Under the pieces are notes generated by a model. The model was given only the letters and a program-made list of their open reading frames with translations. It was not told the origin of the DNA and did not search any database. From Castanea sativa (taxonomy: Eukaryota > Streptophyta > Magnoliopsida > Fagales > Fagaceae), in the NCBI RefSeq assembly GCF_040712315.1, contig NC_134018.1, positions 42,657,335-42,721,334 of the forward strand: a DNA stretch of 64,000 bases. Reading direction: 5' to 3'. Positions 23,216 to 35,586 of the stretch are shown here, in pieces (the stretch's first letter is position 1; every line of letters begins with the position of its first letter). A program made the position numbers and the translations under genes.

Positions 23216-23921
23216 GTAATCTTTTACCTAAAAGAGAACTTAATATTGAGATGCATTTAATTTACTCGATTTCCACTGGTTTGTTTTTTTTTTTTTCCTT
23301 GCAGCAGTATAGCAGAAATGTTTTTTTCCTTCCCCTGCAACTGTAAACCAGATCCAGAACACATCACATGGGCAATGTATACAAACATTAATTGAAGAGT
23401 ACATTGAATGCAAGAAATTGGATTAAAATAGTTACTGGGCATGGGCAATATAGTTGCCCTCTTAGGTACAGACCATACAAATTTAAGGCCGTGTAACTAG
23501 CTATCATTGCTTCAAACAAGGCCCCTGTGGTTGAACTTGCCGAAGTAAGTGCTACTAATGCCAAAGTAGTACGATTGCTGGCATTATAGGCAAAAAAGCT
23601 GCACAACGCAACTAATGTAACGAGTACAATGGATAGCTACTGCTTTAATTACAACAACATTCAGTAATAAACAAAATAACAACTAAGTCGATACAACATA
23701 GTCTACATAGTTGCCTAACACTTGTCCATACTGATACAACATGGTCGCGTAGCACTTGTCCATACCGAAGATAACTACAACTCCCACGTACAATGCCATT
23801 CCAAAATCGAGCCTCCGCTCGCCTGAAAAACATTAAAATGTAGTTGTTAGTTCCTAAATGCGAAGAACAAAAACCAAATAAGATTCTGAGCATATTATAT
23901 CAAAACAACAAAGGCACTTGC
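23216..23921. other. MULE interior between ClpC exon and transposase, with unassigned ORF
   Basis: On the minus strand 23388-23606 codes for a hydrophobic, Ala/Thr/Ser-rich segment (LALVALTSASSTTGALFEAM, then YTALNLYGLYL) that looks more like a membrane protein than chance, and a second hydrophobic frame lies at 23680-23840. I do not recognise either. They could be transposase 3' UTR or a further captured fragment. Confidence 0.3.
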
Positions 23922-26665
23922 CTAGTTTGTAGCACTACTGCCTGTCGAAGCCCCACGGGAACCGCTTGTCGAACCCCCAAGGGAATTAGGACATCTTCTG
24001 CGGTTATGCCCCTCTTCATGACACACTCCGCATCGCTGCCTCGGTTGAATCTCCCTCAAGTCCGAATCTGGGTTCCGGCTTCCCCGTTTTCGCCGTAACC
24101 CATCCATTTCATTTCTTATTCTTGACTTCACAGGGCGACCTTTGGCCCACAACAGACTTGGGTCAGGCACCCACCGTGGTCCGCGAACTTCCCTCCACAA
24201 TGACTCTGACATTGGCACCACAAATTGATGTGAATATAAGTGAATGGCGTTCTCCAAACTGTAACATGGGTCAATATAGCTGGTCGCATTGAGATGCAAT
24301 TGTTGCAAAACTTTAATTGCATGTGAACAAGGGATCTTAATGTTTTGCCACTTTCCACAACCACATGTTCTAGCAAATACGCGCACTTCATGACTGTGGT
24401 TTCCCCCTCCACCTCTATGGTCGTTGTATGGGGTAACCACTTGATATACACCAGTTTCATGATTAAATTCCCGCACAGTGTGTCCTGAAGTTTTCTGCAA
24501 ATTTGTGTTATAGATCCCCATTGCATAATCACTCCACACCTTACCTTGAGAGCGATCAGAAGTAATTTGTTTATGTCGATCATGGAAATATGCAACAAGT
24601 TTGCACCAAGTGAACTCAACCATTGCAGCAATGGGCAAACCGCGGGCACCTTTAAGTACCCTATTAAAGCACTTAGAGATATTGGTTGTCATTGCCCCGT
24701 AATGTCTGCCACTATCATGTGACTGGGTCCATTTCTCCACATCCTCACTCATTAGATATGTGTATGGCATATAGCGTTCAAGATGGGGATCATCAGGGTC
24801 TACCCTCCTCAGTGCATTAATCTCGACATCCTTAATAGTTTGCATTATGGACTTAAATTTAGCGTCATGAGTCACATATCCAGCTTTCAAGGCCAAGGCC
24901 TTTAGAGTCGGGTCATCAAAGTGTGTGTTGAATTTGCTAGCAACATGTCGAAGGCAATATCGGTGATGTACCTGTAACTTTCCATCATCACCTAAAGGCC
25001 ACTCTGCAATGGCGCATTTGATACCTTTATGTCGGTCAGAAATAATGCAAATGCCCTCGTTAGGTATCACATGCCCTATCGAATTCCTAAGACACTCTAA
25101 AAACCACCCCAACTAGCCCTTGACTCCTTGTCCACAACAGCAAAGGCGAGAGGCAAAACCTTTTGGTTAGCATCCGTTGCCGTTGCCATTGCAATCATCA
25201 ACACCCCTCGATATTTACCATACAAATGAGTCCCATCAATATTGATCACTGGCCTGCAATATCTAAATGCAACAATGCATGGAGCGAATGCCCAAAATAC
25301 ATAGCGTAGTAACGTAGTACCATCTATGGGGCTAGGTATGGTCCAATAGGTGTACTGGGTACCCGAATCCTAATCCAAGTATGCCAACAACAACTTTCGC
25401 AACCTTTGGTAAGACTCCTCCCAATCTCCAAATATCTTAGCAATTGCCTTTTGTTTTGCATCCCATACCTTATAGTAAGAGAGCTTATGATTATACTTAG
25501 TATCTATGTGGCCCCGGAGCTCTTCAATACGAGCAGTGTGATTTTGTCGCAATTTCTCCACAATTTCTGATGCAAAAAAATTAGAATCCATCATTTTACC
25601 GTCTCTTTGCAGGCCAAAGGGTATACAACTGTGTGGACCCACATAAGACGTGACCATCCACAGACCATTTAATTTAGCCTTCATGAATGCCCCAACGTAC
25701 CACTTGCAGTTGGTGTCAATGCACGCGGCGCACAATTTAGTTTTGGTCGACCTCCGGATTATAAAATTTCTATTATCCTTTGCTGCGTATATTATCAATG
25801 CACGCTTCACCGCCTCTTTATTTGCAAAAGTCAACCCTTTATTAAAATGCATCCCATCTTCCCAAGTAGAAACAAATGGTATCTGAAGACGTGAAGGATC
25901 AACCATATTTTCCCAAGTATTTGCGGAGAATGACTCGGCAGGAGGTGTGTAGGCAGTGGTCGTATTTGTAACATGCTGGACACCAATATCATCGTCCGCA
26001 TCACCTTCATCATGGCACTCCATATTTTCCTCTTCAAAATTGGAAGCAAGTTCATGGTCATCCACATCCTTCTCAAAGTCGCCTCGCTCAATCCTCTCTT
26101 CTTACTCATCCATATCATCGAGATTTTCATCATTATTCACAAAATGATCTTCGTCCTCCACCCCTAAATATGTCTCTTGAGGTTGAAGTGTTTCACTAGT
26201 ATTGGCAGCATAATCTTGAGATGGGAATGTGTAACCTCCCATTGTAGTGCATCCATCGTCTAATTGCAAAGATGTAGTTGTTTGTTGCTGCAACTCCTCG
26301 ACATCAACTTCTGCGAGCGGCTCGGAACTTACGTACAACTTAGCAGCATTTACTTGGGGCATTTTATGGATTCTATTAAACATGACCTTTACATGTTTAT
26401 CTTCTTTGATCGCCATGTACTTGTAATTTATCCGCTCATGAAGGACTTCTTGTGGGTAACGATAAATAATATTTATGTCATAACAAGTAGGGCTCAAACT
26501 CAGTTCTTTCATTATTTTCATCTTCAAATCATTTAATGTCTTCAACTTACGACGTATCATCATGTAATAGCATTCGATACTCGGCCTTTGAAATGCGAAT
26601 CCGTCAATCTGTTCAAGATTGAAAAGGGGACCACCGTAGTATACATTTATGTCAATATTCTTCAA
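23922..26665 (-). pseudogene. MURA-type MULE transposase
   Basis: The order is an N-terminal PB1-like region (from Met at 26665), acidic linker, MuDR DNA-binding domain (FANKEAVKRALIIYAAKDN... CKWYVGAFMK), DDE catalytic domain (INIDGTHLYGKYRG, then IISDRHKGI and the Glu in AAMVEFTW), a SWIM zinc finger (CGCGKWQNIKIPCSHA) and a C-terminal CCHC knuckle (CGVCHEEGHNRRRC). Damage: TAA at 26102-26104, TAG at 25370-25372 and a one-base deletion near 25110 in a G-run just after the first catalytic Asp region (RASWG...). Otherwise all domains are present and readable, so the loss is recent. The transposase would bind the inverted ends and cut both strands. Confidence 0.92.
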
Positions 26666-27569
26666 AGATTGTGAACCTATTAGTCAAGGGTAATATGTTA
26701 GTGACATATTTTAACACAATTACAAAACATTTTTATGTACTCAAAGTAGGAAAATTACAACTTCTTACATCCAACACACCCCACATTTGCATATACTCAC
26801 TCCACATCACATACAAACACACTCAATCATTATTATTTCATACTCAAACAAATAAAAAAACTAAAGACAACACTTACCCCCACTACAAAATTTCAAATCA
26901 TTCTAACAAAAAGATAATAACAAATATTAAACCAAACAACAACAAAATAGCCATGATATAAGCCTAACAATACAAATATATATCTTAAATATTTTTTACT
27001 TCTTATAAAAAAAAATAAAAAAAAGCCTAGCATATATACATTAACTTGTTACATCATATGCATCTACAAACCCCACATTAACATATATACTCAATCATTA
27101 CCATTTGTTTCTAAACAAAAAAAAAATTCATTAATCATACTCAAATTAAAAATAAAAAAAAACTAAATGCACAAATATTCAAATCATTCTATAAAAAATA
27201 TAAAGAAAAATTACAAACCAAACAAAAAAAGTAATGATACATACCCATAAAAAACCTAACATTACATATATGTAACTAACAATTACCCATAAAAAAACCC
27301 TAACATTACATCTATATAACTAACAACTATTCAAAAAAAAAAAACTAACAACTAGAGAGAGTGTTTAAAAACCTTACTTGACATGAGAATGTGTAAATGG
27401 AGGGTGAGTTTGATTTGAAGTTTTCTATGAGAGTGAGAGAGAGAGAGTGAGAGAGGAAGAGAGAGCTGCTGGGTTTTTAGGTGTGGCAAATGGCATAACC
27501 CAGAAAATAGGTATGGTATGATAAAAAGAAGCTGTTCTAACCACGTGGCAGAAAGGGGACCAACCATTA
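26666..27569. other. transposase leader region, no ORF
   Basis: Very A-rich on the plus strand with many ACATATA and AAACTAA words, then a purine tract GAGAGAGAGAG near 27430-27470. It lies between the right inverted repeat and the transposase start and is the likely promoter and 5' leader of the transposase on the minus strand. Confidence 0.45.
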
Positions 27570-27905
27570 AAAATCGACTCTCTGAGACTCGATTTTCCTT
27601 TATAAAAACCGAGTCTATGAGACTCGATTTCTACTTGGAGTTCCCGTTCATCCAGCTGGCAGCATATAATAGTATTTAATTCTTCCATATAAATCGACTC
27701 TCTAAGAGTCGATTTCCAGGTGGCCGCCACGTGGAAAAGCGCCACATCAGATCTAATCAAAACATGTAAATCGAGTATGTAAGAGTCGATTTATAGGCTG
27801 AAAATCGACTCTATAAGAGTCGAGATGTTAGTATTACATATTCTTCCAAACAAGTGCTTACTAACTATATTCTTCAACCGTTAGGGCTAATGGGCCATTT
27901 TCTCC
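27570..27905 (-). repeat. right terminal inverted repeat of the MULE, palindrome array
   Basis: Inverted partner of 17366-17670. Palindromic copies of ATCGACTC...GAGTCGAT lie at about 27571, 27608, 27691, 27768 and 27800. The CCACGTGG block and GCCACATCAGATC are shared with the left end. It is followed by the GGATGTTAA duplication at 27906-27914. Confidence 0.9.
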
Positions 27906-28248
27906 GGATGTTAATGTTGCTAATAAAATGTAAGTTCAAGCAATGGGCTTATTTGAGACTTCGGTCTGGCCTAGTATTTTGTCCGACATGTGGGGTTGGA
28001 CCAATTAAGGGCATCGGCCAGTCCAAAGCTCTAAGCCCATTAATGTGTAGACTTGAAGCGAAAGTTGTATTCCAAGGCCCAAAGGAAAAAAAAAATTAGA
28101 AAAGGTAGATCAATGGAGCCATAGAAAGATGGTTTGAATTTAGTAAAAATGGAGCGTAAAACCCTGTTTGACCCATCTAATAATAGATTGTCACGTCAAT
28201 ATTTTATTTAATGAGAAATACATTCTATCACACTTAATAATATCTCAA

Positions 28249-28407
28249 AAAAAATTTTGAGAGAGTTTCAACCTAGGACGTCCGTTTCTAATAATAGCTC
28301 TTTATTATTAAACCAAGATACCAATCAGTTTTTGGTGTAGGCGAGGATTGAAGCCCAAATCTCTTATATAACCATTAGAGACTTTACCATCTGCGCTAAC
28401 TAGAATC
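28249..28407 (-). mobile_element. tRNA-related SINE with target duplication
   Basis: Read on the minus strand it starts GATTCTAGTTAGCGCAGATGG with an A-box-like word, then a B-box-like GGCTTCAATCCTC, and ends TTGAAACTCTCTC plus a T-rich tail. It is flanked by CACTTAATAATATCTCAA (28231-28248) and CACTAATAACATCTCAA (28408-28424), a 17-18 bp target duplication with two differences. This head-and-body pattern matches a SINE type common in dicot trees. Confidence 0.75.
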
Positions 28408-28428
28408 CACTAATAACATCTCAATTAA

Positions 28429-29100
28429 TGTTAGGGATAATACGCTAAGTAATAATGGAAGAATAAGATTAATACAAAAGACAAAGCAAAAATAGATAAT
28501 TTGGAGGCACAAACTTATTATCCCCAGACAATATTTTTATCCACAATCTTGTTGCTAAAGGGTTCTGCAAACTTGTCTTCAAGATACAACCAAGTTGTTG
28601 GGTTTTACTGATAACAATTTTGGAGAATGACCACAAGATTCCTTGTGTTTTTTTGGGAGAAAATGATATGTTTCAAATGAAGATAAACCTCTATTTATAC
28701 CCATAGGGTCATATTTCACCAAAGACACGTATGGAGAGTTAAAATATTTTTAAAAACCGTTTACAAGACTTGAAACATTTTCAAACGTTCAGAAAAATTA
28801 TCAGAAAATTTTGCAGAAAATTTAGTTTCACGAGTCTTAATCAATCAAGAGGAATCGAGCATCGATCGAAATCTCTTTTCAATAGATCGAACAGGAATCA
28901 AGTATCGATCGAACTATACAGAGACTCCAGTTGAGCAAAAGCTTTGACCAATCGAAAAGACTGAATTTCGAATTTCACTTAGAAAATTTAATAACTTGAA
29001 TTTTCAATTTATGAAACAATATTCTCCAAACTCAAATATCATTATTACAACCTATCCATGTATATACCTATATACACAACAATTAACCCCCACTTTCATC
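28429..29100 (-). mobile_element. truncated LTR retrotransposon remnant: 3' LTR and polypurine tract
   Basis: A TG...CA unit (28429-29081, 653 bp) is followed at 29083-29096 by a sequence that on the minus strand reads GAAAGTGGGGGTTAA, a polypurine tract. This marks a 3' LTR of a minus-strand element whose internal part is almost gone. It contains the ATCGATCGA words also seen in the Copia element at 49167-56418. It directly abuts the SINE. Confidence 0.55.
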
Positions 29101-29552
29101 AACGTATTTAATTTCATAACAAACTTAAACTCAAATCTCATCCTTTCCTATCCCAAAAAAAAAAAAAAAATCTAAAATCTCATTGTTTTAGGTTTGCTCA
29201 AGTTTTATTCAATGAGACTTCAATGTAAAGGTTCCATGATCCAACAAAAATAGTAGTCAGTTATGTTTTCCATGTTGAGACTATAAGAATATTTCATGAT
29301 ACAAGAAACAAAAACAACATTAGGACAAAAAAATCCTAAGTGCTTAGACTTGGTTTAATCTTTCTATCCTAATAAAAGCACTAGAAAATCTACTTGTACT
29401 AGCAGATCAGGTACCTAAGAGAGTTTTGTGTTTGAGGTTTGAAAGATTCATCTGAAAACTAAAATGTGTGAAATTTAGTCACTCTACGGGTTATCTGTTA
29501 TTGACTAAACTTTTGTATGACTGTATGGAAACATGCTATAGTACCTTGTTCA
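29101..29552. other. non-coding 3' flank of kinase gene A
   Basis: AT-rich, with no gene seen. It is the expected 3' UTR and downstream region of gene A, which ends at 29553. Confidence 0.4.
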
Positions 29553-29641
29553 TTATCCATAAATCCCTATACCAAGAAAAGCATTTTTGATATGGTGTAG
29601 CTCCCTGGTGACATTCTCCATATTTATTCTTTCTTGTGGTG

Positions 29642-29955
29642 TATCAGAAAAATAGAGAAAAATAGAGAAATTTCTGGAATAGAAATCTATATTTTTGCTT
29701 AATGAATCAATACAAAGAGAAACCGTATATAAATACAACCAAAGGCCCTCCAATAATAACAGATTAACTAACTAACCAACCAAATTAACTAACTAACTAA
29801 CTAACTACTACACGTGCCTATTACTAAATAACTATACACAGATCTAAGCTACATGCTGTTTATACAACTGTACAATCAGTAATGTCGTTTTGCTCTTTAG
29901 TGCTTTTCTTCACTGCTTTATCCTTGCTTCTATCAATCTTTTTGGTATCTTGACA
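29642..29955 (-). repeat. 3' LTR of Copia element
   Basis: 314 bp, including a (TAAC)n run. Its inner end abuts the polypurine tract at 29956. Confidence 0.92.
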
Positions 29956-29966
29956 CCCCCCCCCCC

Positions 29967-32900
29967 CTAAAGTGGAAGAGGGGCATGTATATTGACCATG
30001 TTCAACTTGGATACCAGTAAAAAGAATTGTTGAGCATTCAAGGCCTTTGTTAATAAATCTGCAATTTGTGAATTGGTTTGAACATGAAGCAACCTGATGT
30101 ACCCTTCCAACACCTTATCTCTTACAAGATGGCAATCTATCTCAATGTGCTTTGTTCTTTCGTGGAAAACAGGATTCCCAGCTATGTGAAGGGCTGCCTG
30201 ACTGTCACAAAACAATAAAGCTGCTTTGGAATGTTTGATCTAAATGTCATTGAGCAAATACAGCAGCCAAATGATCTCACATACAGTTACTGCCATTGAC
30301 CTATACTCTAATTCTGCTGAAGACTGAGATACTGTTTGTTGCTTTTTAGACTTCCATGAAACCAGGGAGTCACCAAGGAAAACACAGAACCCAGTTACTG
30401 ACCTTCTAGTATCAGGACAGGAGGCCCAATCCGCATCTGCAAAAGCCTTCAAATGTAAATCAGACTTGCTTGAGAAAAACAAACCTTGCCCTGGTATGCC
30501 CTTGAGATATTGTAGGAATTTGTTAGCTGCATGTAAGTGTGGTTCTCTAGGATGTGCCATGAATTGGCTTAATTTGTGTACTGCAAATGTTATATTAGGC
30601 CTAGTTATAGTTAGGTACAATAACCTTCCTACTAATCTTCTGTATGAACTAGGATCTTTCAATTCCTTCCCTTCATACTTGCTAAGTTTGAGATTCTAAT
30701 CCATTGGTATTTTGGCTGGCTTGCAACCTGTCATACCAGCATCACTTAACACTTCAAGTGTGTACTTCCTTTGGCACAAATTGTTGCCATCTATAGTCCT
30801 GGCCACCTCAAGACCCAAGAAGAACTTTAGATCTCCTAAGTCCTTTAACTTGAATTGCTAATCTAGTAAAACTTTCAATTCATCCACTGCATGCTTATTA
30901 TCACTAGCAATTAAGATATCATCAACATACACCAATAGAGCAATAAAAGAAGTAGAATTCTTCTTAGTGAACAAAGAGTAATCAGCCTTGGACTATGTAA
31001 AGCCTAAAAGAAGTAAGGCATTGGAAAATTTTGCAAACCATTGTCTTGATGCTTACTTAAGTCCATATAGAGACTTAGTCAGCTTACATACTAGCCCTCC
31101 CTTGCTGTGGAAGCCGATGGTAAATCCATATAGACCTCATCCTTCAAATCACCATGGAGGAAGGCATTGTTGACATCAAGTTCATAAAGGTACCAACCTT
31201 GCACAGCAGCCACTGCAAGAAGACATTTGACAGAAACTAACTTTGCAACAGGGGAAAAAGTCTCAAGATAGTCAAGACCTTCCTTTTGGGTGTATCCCTT
31301 AGCCACCAATCTGGCTTTATATCGTTCCACAAACCCATCAGACCTATACTTCACCTTATACACCCATTTGCAGCCAATGGTTCTTTTATGAGGTGGAAGA
31401 GTAGTAAGAGACCAAGTGTTGTTAGCTTCAAGGGCAGAAATCGTAGTGGCCATAGCTTCTCTACACTTGGGATCTTGAACTGCTTGACGATAGAATTTGG
31501 GCTCCATAATGGAGGAAATCACATTACAGAAGTGGGAATGTCTAGAAAACAATCTATGAGATGACAAATGGGCAGACAAAGGAAAGGCAGTACTAGAGGA
31601 GAGAGGATTGGGAGGAACCTGAGACACCTGTTACATTGATAAGCCTGTAAATAGGCAGGTTTATGACTAATTCTAGTGGATTTTCGAAGAGTAGGAATGG
31701 AAGGAATAGGAGGGGCAGAAACAGTAGGAATGGAAGGAAGTTGAACAACATGATCAGTGACAGATGTAGGGGTCTGATTAGGTTGGTCAACATGCTGGAC
31801 AGAAGGAATAGGAATGGCTTGAGCTAGATGTGCAATAGGTTGATCAAGGGAAATATCAGAAGGCAAAGGGATTGGCAAAGAACCAATCAAAATGGAACCT
31901 GAATCAGCAGTAGGGAGGTCTGCAGTGGAGGAAGTATGGTGATGGGCATCAAGAAGTGTGGTGTCTGTGGAAATTGGAATAGAAAGTGGAGAATAAGAAG
32001 AGTCAAGGCTTGGAGTAATAGAATTAGACAAAGGAACAGACAAAGGAGGTGATAACGAAGAGTGAGATGACTGAGAAAAAGGGAAGACAAACTCATGGAA
32101 AACAACATCTCGAGAGATAGAAATTTTTCTAGAATGAAGATTAAGGACTTTGTAACCCTTCACATTGAAAGGATAACCTAGAAAAACACAAGGAGTAGCT
32201 CTAGATTCAAACTTCAACCTATGAATAGAAGGGGTAGAAACAAAACATAGACAACCAAAAACTCTTAGATGATTAAAAGAGGGTTGCTTATGAAAAAGAA
32301 GTTCAAAGGGGACCTATTATTTAACAAAGATGTAGGCAACTTGTTAATGAGATAAGTTGCTGTTAAAAGACAATCACCCCAATAAGCAGAAGGAATATTA
32401 TATTGAAGTTTAAGGGATCTAGCTACATTCAAAAGATGTTGATGCTTTCTTTCAACCATAGAATTTTGTTGGGGTGTATAAGCACAACTCTTTTGATGTA
32501 TAATGCCATGATCACCATAAAAATCAAGCAAAGAAAACTCAGGGGCATTATCTGATCTGATTGCCTTAATACCAATGTTAAATTGAGTTAAAATCATGTT
32601 ATAGAAGGATATTAAGAGGTGTTTAACATTAGATTTAGCCTTCATAAGGTAAACCCAAGTAGACCTTGTGGCATCATCAACAATGATAAGGAAAAATTTT
32701 AAACCATCATGTGTGCATACAAAATATGGACCCCAAACATCCACATGAATCAAGGAAAATGGCTCAGCACACATATTATTAAGAGAAGGAAAAGATAACC
32801 TCTTTTGCTTAGCCAATGGACAGATAATACACACAGTAGTACATTTAGTAGAGATAGAAGGTAATACATCTTTTAAAACTGACAGTTTATGAAACGAAGG

Positions 32901-34532
32901 ATGTCCCAATCTAAAATGCCACAAGATTGACAAATCTTTATTTGAAATAGAAGCTGAAAGGGGCTGACTTGAGGTTCTTGTTGGTGGAAGCAAGATCAGA
33001 CAGAGAAGGGAGGGGACAGTCCTAGAATTGGATTTCTGTAGCAAATACAGACCGTTTTGGACTTCACCCACTCTAGTCGTCCTCCAACAAGAAAGGTCTT
33101 GAATGAAGCAAAATTGAGACAAGAACACAAGACAAAGAGGCAAACTATGTGTGAGTTGACTGACAAATAGAAGATTGAATGAGAAAGATGGAACACAAAG
33201 TACATGCTCAAGAATGAGAAAATTGGAAAGTTTAACAGTGCCAATATGAGTGACATGTGTTGATTCATCATTTGGTAACTCAACAACACAATTAGCAACA
33301 GTAGTGTAAGTTTGAAAGAAAGAAATAGAACAAATAATGTGATCACTAGCTCCAGTGTCCATAACCCAAGTACTATTATCAAAAGCAGTCCTATTCACAA
33401 GCTTAGCAGAAAAATTGGAGTGCTTGAGATTACCTGCCAATGGTGTAGACTGAGATGTTGAAGCTTGATTAAGAGAAACATTGCTAGCCATGGCAATGGG
33501 GTTGGTCTGAGCATTAGACCCTCCAATCATAGCAAGCAACTTCTGGCATTGCTCCAAGGTAAAAGGAAAAGGTGATGGTGTGGTAGCAGTAGCTGATTCT
33601 TGAACGAAATCAAAAGACAAAACTTGATTTGCCCGTGCCTTGATCTTGTATCCAGGAGGATATCCATGGATTTTGTAACACTTCTCAACAGTGTGACCAA
33701 GCAATCCACAGTGACTACAAGTAGGCCTCTCCTTTCCTCTCTTAAATGACTTGGAACCATGAATCATTGCCTTTGCTGCTGCAAGTGCTGTGGATTCAAC
33801 AAAAGGCCCATTGCTGCTGCCTTGTCCAATTGACCTTTGCTTTTCATCTTTAATCAACAAGGAATATACCTTGTCCACAAATGGAATAGGATCCATTAAC
33901 AGAATTTGACCTCGGATGTGAGAAAAATAGTCATTGAGACCCATCAGAAGCTGCATGATGGCTTCTTTGTGATGAAGGTTAGAAATCCTCTCATTCACAT
34001 GACATACACACTTCTCACATGAACAAAGAGGCAGTGGCTCATAATTCTGTATTTCATCCCATAAAATTGAAAGACTTGTGAAGTAATCACTCACAAAGAG
34101 CTCACCTTGAGAAAAACTAGCAAGATCCTTTTGCAATTGATAGATTCTTGGACCATTCCCTTGAGAAAACATGGTTGGAAGCTTCTTCCAAACCTCCTTG
34201 GCAGTTTTGCGATACACCATGCTTGTTGCAATTTTAGGGAAAACGCAATTAATGATCCAAGAGACCACAATGTCATTGCATCGTGCCTAGCTTTGAACAA
34301 ATAGGGAAATTTTCTCCATTGCTGGGGTCAAAGAAACAGAGCCATCAATCAACCAAAACTTGGTTTTGATTCTGAGAGCTCGTTCCATTGATTGTGCCCA
34401 TGTGGAATTATTCTCTCCTCCAATCAGTGGTTGAGAAATGAGAATTGCACCAAGACTTTTTGCGTGATGAAGAAAGAATGGATGAGATTCATCAATGGTA
34501 ACACTTGCAGATGCTTGATCAGAGGAAGCCAT
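29967..34532 (-). pseudogene. Copia gag-pol (gag, protease, integrase, RT, RNase H)
   Basis: Gag starts at 34532 and includes a CCHC knuckle (CSHCGLLGHTVEKC). The protease shows WVMDTGASDHI. The integrase has the WHFRLGHPSFHKL pre-domain and HVDVWGPYF with SDNAPEF. The RT has [26 protein letters not shown] and a YVDD box near 30913-30924. RNase H has [16 protein letters not shown] and ends in [12 protein letters not shown] and ADLLTKAL. In-frame stops lie at about 34287 and 30240, and frameshifts lie near 32240, 31600 and between 31090 and 30670. All domains are in the Copia order. Not functional. Confidence 0.92.
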
Positions 34533-34748
34533 GGATGAAGCTTCGAAGGAAAAAAAAAAAAAAAAAAAACCCTAGCTTTCGAAAGCAAAGAAAAACTTGT
34601 TGAAAATCTAAGTTGGAAGCAAAACAATTTTGCTTCGAAGAAGATGAAACCCTACGTTTTGATTGCTTCGAAGAAGAGAAATCCCTAGGTTTCAAAGGTA
34701 AATCGTGTCGAAAAATCTAAGCGGAAGCGAACAATTGCTCTAATACCA

Positions 34749-35058
34749 TATCAGAAAAACAGAGAAAAATAGAGAAATTTCTGGAAGAGAAATCTGTATT
34801 TTTCCTTAATGAATCAATACAAAGAGAAGCCATATATATATACAACTAGAGGCCCTCCAATAATAACAAATTAACTAACTAACCAACCAGATTAACTAAC
34901 TAACTAACTACTACACGTGCCTATTACTAAATAAATATACACAAATCTAAGCTACATGTCGTTTATACAACTGTACAATCAGTAATGTCGTTTTGCTCTT
35001 TAGTTCTCTTTTTCACTACTTTATCCTTGCTTCTATCAATCTTTTTGGTATCTTGACA
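34749..35058 (-). repeat. 5' LTR of Copia element
   Basis: 310 bp, partner of 29642-29955. It is followed on the minus strand by the tRNA primer site at 34737-34748. Confidence 0.92.
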
Positions 35059-35586
35059 TGGTGATTCCAATGAACAAGCAAGGCCGATCTTGAAAACTGA
35101 AAATAAGCACTTGTGCATATTAGCATTCATCTAGGTAGGTTCTCAATGTGGTTTCTTCCTTCCTCTGCCTTCGGATCACTGTGATCATAATTGTCATGGT
35201 AGTCTTCTTCTATTTCTGTTTCTGTTTCATCTACTTCTCTTGTGGAAAGGTTTGGGTCCACAATCTGCACAAGTCTTTCTGGCAATGCCATCCTAACAAA
35301 GTTATGGTGGTCGAAACTATCTTTAAACATTTTGTCAGTGGGTCTCTGTCCTGTGAACATCTCCAACGCTTGTATTCCATAGCTGTAGACATCACGCTGC
35401 CTTGACGTCTCACCACCCATTCCGTATTCTGCAATTTATATGTTTCACATGCTTAGTTAATGTGAGGGAAATTTCTTATAGCAGCTTAATACTTGCTTTT
35501 TACGATGTGAGATGCAATATTTAGAGTTTAAATGTTTTGTTTAATATTTTAAAATATGTGATATAGAATCTGCATTCTAAAGTCGG

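Larger units (their letters stand above)
17366..27905 (-). mobile_element. 10.5-kb Mutator-like element (MULE) carrying host gene fragments
   Basis: Inverted ends begin GGACAAAATGGGC on the left and, in reverse complement, GGAGAAAATGGCC on the right, and stay alignable for about 220 bp. The 9-bp word GGATGTTAA flanks both ends exactly (17357-17365 and 27906-27914), the diagnostic Mutator target duplication. A MURA-type transposase (23922-26665, minus) starts near the right end. Between the left end and the transposase lie fragments of a sigma factor (18426-18710), a GLYR1-like reductase (21264-22588) and ClpC (23000-23215). The element thus combines features of an autonomous MULE and a Pack-MULE. 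The transposase has two stops and a frameshift, so it cannot now mobilise itself. Confidence 0.93.
29642..35058 (-). mobile_element. Ty1/Copia LTR retrotransposon inserted in exon 2 of gene A
   Basis: LTRs 29642-29955 and 34749-35058 differ at roughly 18-20 positions plus a 4-bp TAAC unit. TGGTG flanks both sides (29637-29641 and 35059-35063). On the minus strand the LTR starts TGTCAAGA and ends CTGATA, so the ends are TG...TA, not TG...CA; the TSD and the primer site both support this. The primer binding site at 34737-34748 reads TGGTATTAGAGC, one base from the usual initiator-Met tRNA match. A C-run at 29956-29966 is the polypurine tract on the minus strand. Confidence 0.93.

Noticed and set aside
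23645..23893. Minus-strand ORF of 82 codons upstream of the transposase stop
   Set aside because: It is Cys/Trp-rich with no recognisable domain and starts without a good context; reported only as part of an uncertain stretch.
25831..26133. Overlapping ORFs on both strands at the transposase N-terminus
   Set aside because: Met/Ile- or Ser-rich shadows of the MURA frame.
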